This document shows, piece by piece, positions 12,301 through 24,300 of a stretch of 64,000 bases of DNA (position 1 is the first letter of the stretch; each line of letters begins with the position of its first letter). Position numbers and translations under genes: made by a program. Source of the DNA: Alitta virens. Lineage: Eukaryota > Annelida > Polychaeta > Phyllodocida > Nereididae. Below the pieces are notes generated by a model, which was not told the origin of the DNA, made no database searches, and worked only from the letters and a program-made list of their open reading frames with translations. The stretch is from assembly GCA_932294295.1 (NCBI GenBank), contig OW028579.1:3753370-3817369 (forward strand), in the 5' to 3' direction.

Positions 12301-15300
12301 AAAACTGGCGGAAATCATTACAAGGCTTCCGCAGACATGATGGGCTGCGGTTGCACGGTAATATACGGAACCAGATTACTCGACGAGCTATGCGTAGCGG
12401 TCCTTGGAAACCCAACAATCAGCGATTCGCTAGGGCAGACAGTATTCAGAGTGCTTGCACTTTTATTTCGGACTCTTGTAACCACAGTTCGGATGCCGAC
12501 GCGGAGTCTGTCTATGACACTTACGAACGTTCTTTGATTGAGTACGTCAAAACGGAGAATCTTTCGTGTAAAAATGATGATATTCATTCCTTGTACTGGC
12601 ATCAATTTGACTCTATAAGCGCAGCAGCTTTGCCTATGCAGCCCCAAGGCTTCCTTCAAAAAGTCCTCAATTGCTTTATCTGTGATGCTCATCGAAAGCG
12701 ACCGAAACATCCCAAGAAGAAACGTAAGTTTGAAAAGATGTTGTTAATTGGGTTCCAGTATCACTCGCAGTACATGTAAGACACTTTACGGAACTTTACA
12801 TTGATCTGTGTTTGGTGACATGAAGCAGTGGCATTTTCATGGTGCTACCCAAATGCATCATGCATTTATTTGTATAAAATAGAAGAAGTGATATTGGCCA
12901 TAATTCATAAAGTTATTCTACTGAAAAATGTATACGATTTAATTGTCAGAGGTGGTTTAATGACACGTAGACTAGTCAGTTGAAACACCTTGAAAAAACC
13001 AATGAATATCTCCAGCCAACCTTGAGTGCCAACCTTGAGTGTCCTAATTAGTGAAGTGACTTCTTTAGTTGGGTGACTTTGAGTACAGATCCTTGTGTGT
13101 AGTACAACAGATGAATTGGTTTGCTTTGATCAATACCATGATGCTTTGTCAGTCGGTTTTTTGTACCAACAAAAAAGCTATCCAAATGAAAGAAAATGCT
13201 TCTTACTGATGAATTTAGATAACCCAAACTGTCTAAATTGTACTAAATTATAAATTATCGCCGGAATTTATTAGATCGACTTTGTTTACATTTTAGTTAA
13301 TTATGCATTGCAACGTAATGGAGAACATCGCCAATTCGCGATTTCACAGTCATTTTGTGAAAAATTGATGTCAGAATAGTTTCAATTCATATAAATAGCG
13401 AAACACCTACACATTTTTTAACGTAATAAACTTGGAATTTCGGCAATTTTTGATGGCATGAAAAACTAAATGATAGGGTATGTTTATTAATTATATAGAG
13501 ATCGATATAGTGAACCTAGCTAGGCCCTGATGGGATTTAATCTGTTTTTTTAGAGGCAATGAAATGTTGAGTGACAATAGCAAACAATACGCATTTTTTT
13601 CCGTCTTTCGAACGGTTTCTGCCGCGTCACTTTGGTTGTTATTGTTATTAGATTCAAGCTGCAAAAAACCAATGAATATCTCCAGCCAACCTTGACTGTT
13701 TATAAAACACAGTAATCAACATTTTAGGATAACCCCTGTGTTGGTCAAAACTCTCTGACTGGTTGAGCAAATTGAATAGCTTTTGGACAGTTGTTTCACA
13801 AAACAAATTGCTCAATGATCCACGTCACATGAGCACTTTATTTAGCAATGTTCAGTGCTTACCCAAATCAACGTGTACCACTAATATGCTAAAAGCACTC
13901 TCATGGCCGCTAAGCTGGAAAGATTTATAGACGATAGCTGCTAATGATACATCTTGTCACAATATACTCTCCTTACACAAGATATGGATTAGATAAAATA
14001 TACGATATGGTGTTCAAAACTCATTACTGAGTGATGGATATTAATATAATCGCACTTATTTGCATTAAAAAAAACATTTAGAGCTCTACATTTAGACCTC
14101 GATCACCTACAAAAAGAAATTTACAAGTTTGATCACCCCTGGAGCGAAATATTGTAATCTTAATGGTTAGGTATAGTCATAACTATGAGCTAAATTTCAA
14201 CAGTGTGGATTATACAATTGAGACAATTCAATCTTCTCAGAAGTGAGAATGTTAGTATGCATATTTCCAATGGTGGGTATCCAAAGATAGTTGAGGAATG
14301 TTTGGATGTTTTTGGAATGTTTAGAATGATAATTTTTGGTATCAAATGGTTATAATTTACTATCATACCTGATGCAATCAAAATTTAGGCTTCATGTTTT
14401 GCCGCTACATAGAAACTTAATTAATAAGTTAATAAATTAAACAAAGTAATAAAAAAGGGGGAGGGGGGGAGAAACTAAAACTTTTAAGTTAGCTACTCCA
14501 GACTCAAAGGCACGATGTCATAATAAAAAAAAAAAGATTAAAAAAAAAACAGTTTAAAAAAGTGTTTAACCTGTGGTTGCCATATTGTATCATGATATTA
14601 TGATATGAATACTGCCAATAATTGCTTTAATTGCAAATATTTGCATCACTATTTATTTATATAATATAACGTTATATATGACCAAATAAATTACAAGATT
14701 TTAAAATAGATTGTATTAATGATAGTGGAGGACTTTAGAGTCATAGCTTCTATTAGACAGCCTTGGCTAGGTCGTTTGGTGTGGTGGCAAGCAGCGGAGT
14801 ATTTAAGTTCTAGTCTAGCTCAGTCCAGCTACAGTAGTGACCATAAATAATGTCCGCTCTATTGTTGGTCATATCTTATCGTATAGAGAGCTTGGGGCAG
14901 CACAAAATGGACAGAAATGTTACTAATAAGTCAAGCTCCAGATAATAAGCCCAACCCATAAAAAAATCTCTCCGTACCAAATAAATTAGTTTCTTATCTG
15001 ACCAATGATCATTTTTAGCCACCTTCCCAACATTATGGCCATTTTTTATGGTCTCAGAGAAGCAGCAGAAATTACAATTGATAATTGTTAAACAGAATTA
15101 TTTTTTGATCGCATGAGACGTTAAATTGGAGGTGCCTTGTATTAGGTGTATATGCTGAAGCAAGTGTTTAACGCGGTGTGGACTCTAAGCCTTATCATCT
15201 CATTATTACGTCTGCCTCTTCAGACCCAGTAGCATTGAGACATTGAAATGTTGGGATTTTACGCTGCTCCATGTTGTTTATGCAAAAATATAGTAATAGG

Positions 15301-18300
15301 GTCTACAGCTAGTAATTATTTTGAAACTTACTATAGTACAGTGCCCGACGTCGAAGTTGTGGCCGACACCGGAGTTGTGGACTTCAATGGTGACGTCCTG
15401 GGGCCGATCCAAACATTCCGAATGAACAGGGTGATAGATATCGCTATTATTCTAAATCTTTCTCTGTCAAAATGTTCTGAATCCGCCTCTGGACGTCACT
15501 ATTGAAGTCCACAACTCCGGTGTCGGCCACAACTTCGACGTCGGGCACTGTAGAAGACGGCACAGTGAACATTAAACTCCAAGGAGGTTTGAAAGCGGGT
15601 TCCATTTTATTCGCTCCAGTACATCCGGGTGTGGTCAAATAGGCAACAGGCAAAATCGTCCACAACCAAAATCGTGCACAACCAAAAGGTTGTGTACCTC
15701 GTGTTTTTCTCTCTTCAGTCTTAATTGAATTTTGCTGCTGTGACATTTTGCGTCTGCCTTGGGAGTGTTAATTGCCTCTGCTTTGTCGTTACCCCTGACA
15801 AAAGAGGCTGGTGTAGACGAATCAGAATTCCAAAATTCATTTGTGAGCAATGCTAAAGTGACAGTGCTCATTAGGCGTAAGCTGGGAGGCATAATAGGCC
15901 CGTGATTATTCCCATTCACACGACTTAGGCCAGATGATACGAGTGTGACAGCACCCTCATACAATTGCCTGACTACTGTAAAGTGTATTAGGATGTATGA
16001 TATGGAATTGAAATGAGGAAGTGAAATGAAAAACGAGACTTGTAGAGCTAGCTGTATGATATGAGAAAATGAAATATGAATGATCTTTGGACTACACAGT
16101 ACAGTATGCGAATGGTTTTGGATAATAGAGCATGCTTGAGGGTTTCTTTTGCGAAGGAACTGTTGGCACTAAAAAGTGATTTGTAGAGAGCATATTTTCT
16201 CTAAACGCGTAGTTTTATTAGTTGTGAAAACTTTTGAAGAGTTTCCGCACTTTAAAAGCAAATGAAATATAATATGAATTCTAAGGGTATACTTAATCTT
16301 AGAGTAAACTTATGGAATTTATTCTTAGATCAAAGTTATTTAATTAATTCTGATGGTAAACTAATTATTGAATTTATTCTGAAGGTAAACTTATTGAATT
16401 TATTCTGAGGATAAACTTTTTGATTTTTTTCTGAACTTGATTTATTCCTTTTAAAAGCTTATTGAATTTATTCTTAGGGTAAATTTATTTAATTTAATCT
16501 TAGGATAAACTTATTGAATTTATTCTGAGGGTGAACCTATTGAATATATTCTAAGGGTAAACTTATTGAATTTATTCTTAAGATAATCTTATTAAATTTA
16601 TTCTTAGGGTTAACTTATATACTTACACAATAGATCTGTAATTAGAAATTAACCATTTGCACGATTATTTAAGAATATGACAAAATGTCCAGACAGAAGT
16701 AGACTTAAGAGTTTGATATGAAAATCGCATACTTTCAAGACGGCGTTGATTAATTGTTATTTCCATAAAATTAAATGTCTGAAATTCTAAGAGCCCTTTT
16801 AAAAACTCATTGCCAGAGTTGGTACATAATATGGCACATTTTGTAACTATGATAACTTTGCGTGGAATCATATTTAGCTTAGAATTATTGCTAACTGCCA
16901 TGTGATGTGATTTTCACTCTGCTGAAGGTCCAGGGACCCAGGTTTTATCCCAGGCCCGGGCACTCTTCATGAGCTAAATCCCAGCTGGATGTCGATCGCA
17001 TGAGACGTTAAATTGGAGGTTCCTACATACATACATCCTTACATACATACATACATAGTATTTTTATTTTTTTTTTGCTGAGGGTAAAACCTGTTTTATG
17101 TCTATATTAGTTGCGCCACTGGTACAATTAACACATCAATATATACTATATAGTCGGACTGATGAACTGTCGGACCAGTGAACTATCGGACCAATGAACT
17201 GTCAGACTGTCGGACCAATGAACTGTCAGACCAGTGAACTGTCGGACCAATGAACTGTCGGACTAGTGAACTGTCGGGCCAATGAACTGGACTATTGAGC
17301 CGTCGGACTATTGAGCCGTCGGACTGATGGGCAGTTCCCGCCTTGTACTACATTTAATTTTCTGTCTTTGAGGAATATATGGAAACCATTTTAGGCATTA
17401 AGAGTAGATTTACACAATTTCATGCGCATCTAACTCTGCACATACATTTTCTATTATTATCGTAAAATGTGCTACGCCTCTTCGAGCTAAAGTTATAGCT
17501 TTTTGATGCGTCCAAAGTATGATACATATCGTACTAAATGAAATTAAAATTGTATGAAATATGAGAAAATGCAACATAAAGCATTTGCATATAAATGTTG
17601 AAACTCCCTGAACACTGAAATATCAGTGATAATTAAATTGTGTTGTCTAGGAAGTCAGCTATCACCAAAAGAAAATACAATGAATGTTAAGGATAAGATT
17701 GTCACATTTTCTTGTTTTCACATTTTCAATGATTTGAATTGATGCGTTGATTGGATACAAATCCTGCCTGAGATTTGTGTTAATTAGTCCATCTCAATGA
17801 CACACTGCTGATTGTTGTGGTTAAGATCTGTAAATGATACTCATAATGATGTAGTTTTTATTGTGGTGTTAAATGTGCAACCTGGACACAAATGGTTTTC
17901 TCAATTAAATCAATTCTCATTTCTTGGTATTAGAAACTGCACTGAGAGAACTTTACTCACTTCCACACTATGACCAAATATTTTCTTTCTTTTTCTGTAT
18001 AATGACTTGTACACAACTATGAAAATGATCGAAGCACTGAATCAAAAAATAATTAATTTCCCGGCCATTCAGCCAATCAGACATGGCGATTTCGTTCAAA
18101 AGACGCGCCTGCTTAACAGCGCGAAGGCGTTGCAACCACCTTTTTGCGGACCCCCTTTTTTTTTTTAGTGAACTGTATATCCTTTGTAGAACCGGGTAAT
18201 TGTTTGTGTCTACTTCTGAATACCCAAAAATTAGGTACGAGGTTTGGTTTTAAAAACGCCAGAACAGAGAGAGCTGTTCCAGAGGACGTCATGGGAATGC

Positions 18301-21300
18301 TGGACTCCGATTGGCTGTACTAGGGACTGCTTTAACCAATGGGAGTCCTGCATGCACATGCCACCATCTTGAGCAGCTCTCTCTGCTGTGAAGTTTAGTT
18401 TCAAAGCCAATGAAATTGGCTGTAAAACTGGCAAAATGAAAAGCTTGGATTAAGGCAAATTTGAAATGTATTTATGAGTTTGCCGACACACTTTTAATTT
18501 GCCTGGTGTTTGAGAAACATGTATTTCAAACCACATCACCAAAGGTTGAACAATTTTACAATCTTCTGCCATGATAGTCACGATGTTTTTCAGTCTGTGT
18601 CATTCGGCAGACAATGGTCACTTCCACTTGGCATGAAAACTGCTATTATTCACTGAAATAAGTTATTTTTCTAACAGAACATATTTTACTGATGTTTAAT
18701 TCAGCATGCCTTGTTAGTATACACAGTGATATACACAGTGGTGTATTCAGGGGGGGGGGGCATTGGGTCATGCCCCCCCCCCTCCACTCTCAGACCCAAA
18801 AATATTTTAAAAAATACTTGAAAACAAGCAAAATTGGGCCAGAATTGAAACAATTTCTTGCAATTCTTGTGCAAATTAAGGGTCTAAAATGTATGCATTT
18901 TTCTATTCTTTTCTTTTTTAAAAATGTTTTCCAAATGCAAAAAATGTGGGTTGCAAAAAGCATGCACAGCACGCGATCCACATTTTCCGCGTTCTCTAAG
19001 CTCACTTTTATTGATTCCTGTAGTTGGCTTGTCAGTAGCCCCCCCCCCCCTTTACAAATTTCTAAATACGCCAATGAGTATAAAAAAAATGTGTATTTGT
19101 AATTGACTGTGGGAGTATGGGACTATCATATTAGTAACCATATTTTGTATGCATAATGTAGTTTCAAGTTCCAATATATTCCTTATGTTTCCTTGTTATA
19201 ATTTTCGTTTACTTAAATTGCAGGTTGCCCTATGACCCAGAACGTGCAGGAGAGTGGCAGCATCCGGGCATTTGGGGATGGACTCTTCAAAGGGGAGGAG
19301 GACAAACCTGCCACGTTCTACGTAGACACCCAGGGCAAGAGAGGTGACCTCTTCGTCCAGGTCGATGGTAAGTTGACAATAATATTATGTTATTATGATA
19401 TATATGTGATTAGGCAAGTATTATCATTGTATTAAGGTACATTAGGTGGCCTAGTTGGTAGGACTTAGGCCTAAGTCCCTCGTTCAAATCCCAGTCCATG
19501 AACTCTCCATGAGCTATATCGCAGCCGGGTTTCGCTTGCCTGTGGAACTCCATTTCAAAAATATAAAATTAGATATCTCTGAATATAAAATATAAAATTA
19601 GATATCTCTGAATATAAAATATAAAATTTGATATGTCTGAATATAAAATTAGATATCTCTGAATATAAAATATAAAATTAGATATCTCTGAATATAAAAT
19701 ATAAAATTAGATACCTCTGAATAATAAACTCCTTATTAAGAGACACATTTTAGTCCCAGCTGTAGGCCTATTGTTACCATTCATTTTATTTTATGTCTTA
19801 TCTCTGTTGAATTGAATTGAACTTTATTTTAAATGGATGGCACACAGATATAGAAATCACAAACTTCAGGTGGTTCTCCACAGATTAGTAGTAAGATTAG
19901 TAATAAAGTACAGAACTCAAAACACTGAGCCGAGGTATAAAATTAGATATCTCTGAATAATAAGAAATAATTTGGCTGCCCAAAACTTTTAAAAACCTAT
20001 GTTTTTTCATATCAAAACCTTTTAATAACCGATATTTTTTCATTTCAAAACCTTTTAAAAAAAATATTTTTTTTTCTTTCAAAACCTTTTCAAAAACCTA
20101 TATTTTTTCATTTCAAAACCTTTTAAAAAACCTATATTTTGGAAGAGGTTGAGTGCAAGCCTTGCTATATATGCATAAATTTGATACAGAGAATTATTTG
20201 CTCAGATATATCTGTATAAAACAGCAGTATTAAATAATAGCAAAAATATCATAAGGTTGCTTCATCATTCGCCTCATTGCCTTGGCACCTGCCTGTCCTG
20301 ATCAGCCCTTACTGGTGCACAAATATCAGGGGCGTCGCTTTTTCTTGACGGGTGGGGGGGATGCAGTCCTACTTTGTCTGTCCCACCGTAACTTTCCCTC
20401 GCTTGTACAAGCGCCCGCAGTTAACGTGTCACTGTGGACACTGGCCAAAAGTAAATTAATGGGGAATCTAAAAAATACGGATGCCAGATTTGACGCCACA
20501 TAAAACTACGTTTAGAGTACAAATATGTAACGTACACACGTGGGCATGAGTTGTGCACTTCAGAAGCGCTCTAGTACCACACACAGTTGGGAAATATGTA
20601 CAGTAACTATGGATCGGTTCCAACACAGCTAGGGCATAGTTGTATGTATCAAAGATTTATGGGAGGACGTTAAATTATGTATAAAAAAAAAATGCAACAA
20701 AAAATATGAGAAAAAAGTAATAATGAATAAAAACATTAAAAAAAAAATACTGTATTAAAAATAAGAAGAAAAAGAATTGCAACAGAAAGAATAAGAGAAA
20801 AAAGGTAATCAATTATTGCAGTAAAAGATTATTAGGACCTGGTGTTGCATTTCTATTACACTCAACTGTATAAATAATCGGATTTATTACTATATAGAAT
20901 ATATTAAAAAATAAAATAAACTCAATGTTTTATGCGTTTTTAGCAAAATATTTTGACATTGTGGGTTCACTGATCGTGTAGATTTTTCTGCGAAAACTTC
21001 CGCTTTGTTCAAACCTAAATGAGAAATAAACCAAATATTTAAAGGTACGTTGAAACTGCGAGTGGACCCTGTTCAAGCATGATCCTTTTTGAACTCCCAT
21101 TGGGGAGCATACAATCCATAACCAGCTCCCAATTAACACACGGGTGTAGCATATCGCTCCTTCTCGTTTCCTTTAGCGTCTGTCGATCTGTTTTTCTTGT
21201 TTCGCTTTCTTTCTCTTTGCTTTTTTTTGTGTGTGTGTGTAATTAGGGCATTACGTCCTGTGTTTCTGCACCAGTTGGGCTAATTAGGACTGGCCGAGAC

Positions 21301-24300
21301 CATGGCAATGAGACGAAGGAGGAAACAGCCATCCAACTTAGGCTCGACCGGGAATCGAACCCGAGACCCGGCGGTTGGAAGCCCAGAGCGCTACCACTGA
21401 GCTAGGCCCCCGTCCCTCTCTTTGCGTCCGTTGTTCTGTATTTTTACACTTCTAGAAGTTCTCCCTGCCTTCCAATCAACACTTTGCATTTCTGACCTTC
21501 CATTAGGAAATATTAATTGCAAGTTAAGCAAGAACTGTCCAAACACTCCGCTGCCTCTGGCTCCAAAAACTGATCATTCCGAGTAATTATTAAAATTTAA
21601 CAAGCCCACACAGCCAACAGCGACGAGTGTCATTAAAACTTGATGGCCAAAGTTTGTAGTCTGCACTTGGTTATTTTTTGTGTAAAACTCATAAGAATAG
21701 ATAATTTAAGATTATTGTCTATTTTTAGTCACTGGGAAGAGTCATGAATTTATTAATAGGCCCATTAAGAACTAGTCTGACAGTTTTGGTCGATATCTTG
21801 GGGTTTTATACAATACTTTAAAATTGAGTTTTAGACATTTCATAAACTGCATTATATAAATAAGATTAAAATAGGAAGTTGGTAAATTCACTTGTCATAT
21901 TCTAGCTAATAAAAAATCTGGTAAAATCTTATTTATTTATTTATTAAATATATTTTAAAAGGGTTTAATTGCTCAGTGCAAACTGTTTTGTCAGTTTAAA
22001 TATGTACAAATTGAAAGATTTTACAAAAATGCATTTAACAATAAAAACCGCAGTAATAAATTTAAATCTATAACAGTGTAAAAACATACATTAGGATGAA
22101 ATATTACAAGTGCACATTCTGTTTCAATGAGCCGGAGGCAACTTTTATATCGATTTCCATTCAATTCGAAATTTATGTAGCATTTTTAACTGGATGGAAT
22201 GATTACCCATGTTGTGAGATAAATTTTTTAGATTTCCGTTCAGAAATGCATTTTTTTTAATTGCCCGATTACTCATTTTGTGGGTTAATTGACACATTCT
22301 GAGTTGAGGTATGGTGAAATTCATATGATCCCTCGATTTAAAAATGCGTTTTTCGTACCCCGTGTTGAAGCAAGTTTTACAGGAGTTTCAAATACAAACG
22401 AAGTAATGAATACTCCAGATAATGGCTGTTAAGTGCTAATTGCAATTCACTGACATGAACAGGCAAGCCTTAACACACGGATCAGAATCCAAGGCCTTTA
22501 AACTTCCAAGAAAATCGGCACAAGATGGAAGATCAGTTACTTTTGGTAGGAGTTTTGAGGTTGGGTCAATCAGTGTGTGTGTGCAGTTGTTCCTGGGGTT
22601 GAAAATATGGTTACAACTGCAGTGTCTGTCAAAATTAGTTTTCTGAAAATTCATCAAATAGTTGAAAAGCATCTTATTCAATCAAGGTATACTAAAAAAA
22701 ATTGTGTGAATTAATGATTTTATCAGGCATTAATTACAAAAATATGTCATATATTGAGAGAAAATCCAAAACATTAGAAACATCATGGTAATGACTTCAT
22801 CATCCATTGTTCAGTATTGTGACATCATCGTTTGGTTTGTGTACATAATAGTTTTTGATGGCATGAAAAACTCTTATTTACATTTTAAACCAATCTCTTG
22901 GATTTGGAAGCCAAACTCCAGATGACGTCATATAAGTCCAGGACTCTCATTGGTTAGAGCAATCCCTCAGCCAATGAGAGTCCTCGATTGAAATGACGTC
23001 ATCTGGAGTTTAGTTCCAAGTCTATGAGATTATTTCCAACTCTATGAATTTGGCTGTAAAGTCGTTCACATGAAACATTAAAATTGTGGTGCCAATTACT
23101 CAGCATTTTTGGATGCTAGAGCAAGTAAAGGTAGTTGTGATAATCCTAATAATTATTGGGTAAATGTGTGTAACATGGTGTGGACTCCCAACCCTTACCA
23201 TGTCATCATTAAATCTGCTCTTGGCAGCTGGCCATATATATAAGGGTTGAGGTAATATATGCATGGACTATTGAGTGCTACTGTTAATTTCAAATTACCA
23301 AAATTAAATCTGACAACAACAAAAAAAAACTTGGCAGAAATGGTCAATCTTTAGTGTAATTACTATCCTGCACATCAGAACAGAAAATCCACTTAGCTTA
23401 ATGCTCATTTTGATTTCGTGGCAAATTAACTGAGAAGAGTTATTCTGCAATCAATTATCATGCACTCGATTTGCACCCACTCAATCAGAAGTGCATTACT
23501 GATGGGCATTGTGCAGTGTTAAAGGACCTTTTAAGTGTAATAGTAATTAGGTTGTAGCAATGTCCTTCAAATGCAGAAATTTGCTTAGTTTTCTATCCGG
23601 GTATTTTCAAGGAGAAAGAAAAATACTAGCTCAAGAGTTACGCTGTTTATCGGATGTATAGGAGTAAATTCAGTGATCTCCTTAGATCCCTGTTGTCTGA
23701 GACTGTTTTATTGTAGAATTTGTGTTTTGATCTCTGAGCTTTGCTGAATGTCACTAATCCAATTAAATTGCATTGAAATTGATGCGGTGTATGGCAATAT
23801 ATTAAGACGCCTCTATACACCCTTTTCGCGCGGCAGCCATGTTGCCTCATTGACCTTATTTTGGTTATGTCACATCATTACTTCTCCATTGTTCTTGCAC
23901 TCAGTGACCTCACCATGGCCATTGTCTATTGATGACGTCACAATACTATATCTGAGTGCAAAGAAAGGTCAATGAGGCAAAATGCCAACATGGCTGCCGT
24001 GTGATGCGGGTGCATTACAAACACCTCTCGTTATCTATTAATTTTTCAGAGGTATCGTTACCATTTAGTTAATTGTCAAAGTTATCAGTACCATTTAGAA
24101 AGTTGGGGTGATGTACATTGGTGACATTCCAGTCCATTCTGTGCTACTTCCACCTTGGAAAGGTCCCTGTGTTGGAGTAGCTACATGGCCAAATGTGCCA
24201 CGTGCGTTTTCCATAAGAAGGTAAACGCATGGAAAACGCACGTAGCACAATTGGCCATGTACTTCATGCTCTATGAAAGAATAAGGCGCAAAATAGGTGG

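Larger units (their letters stand above)
12780..19223 (+). other. Large intron, second part, after the alternative exon
   Basis: No coding signal was seen. It contains a 34-base direct repeat (about 12990-13023 and 13663-13696), a 62-bp inverted repeat (15337-15552), SINE-B fragments, minisatellites at 16.3 and 17.15 kb, MITE-like elements at about 17945-18435 and an hAT-like element at 18736-19076. Confidence 0.7.

Noticed and set aside
12318..12710. Open frame of 130 codons on the - strand
   Set aside because: Antisense shadow of the same exon; no known protein features.
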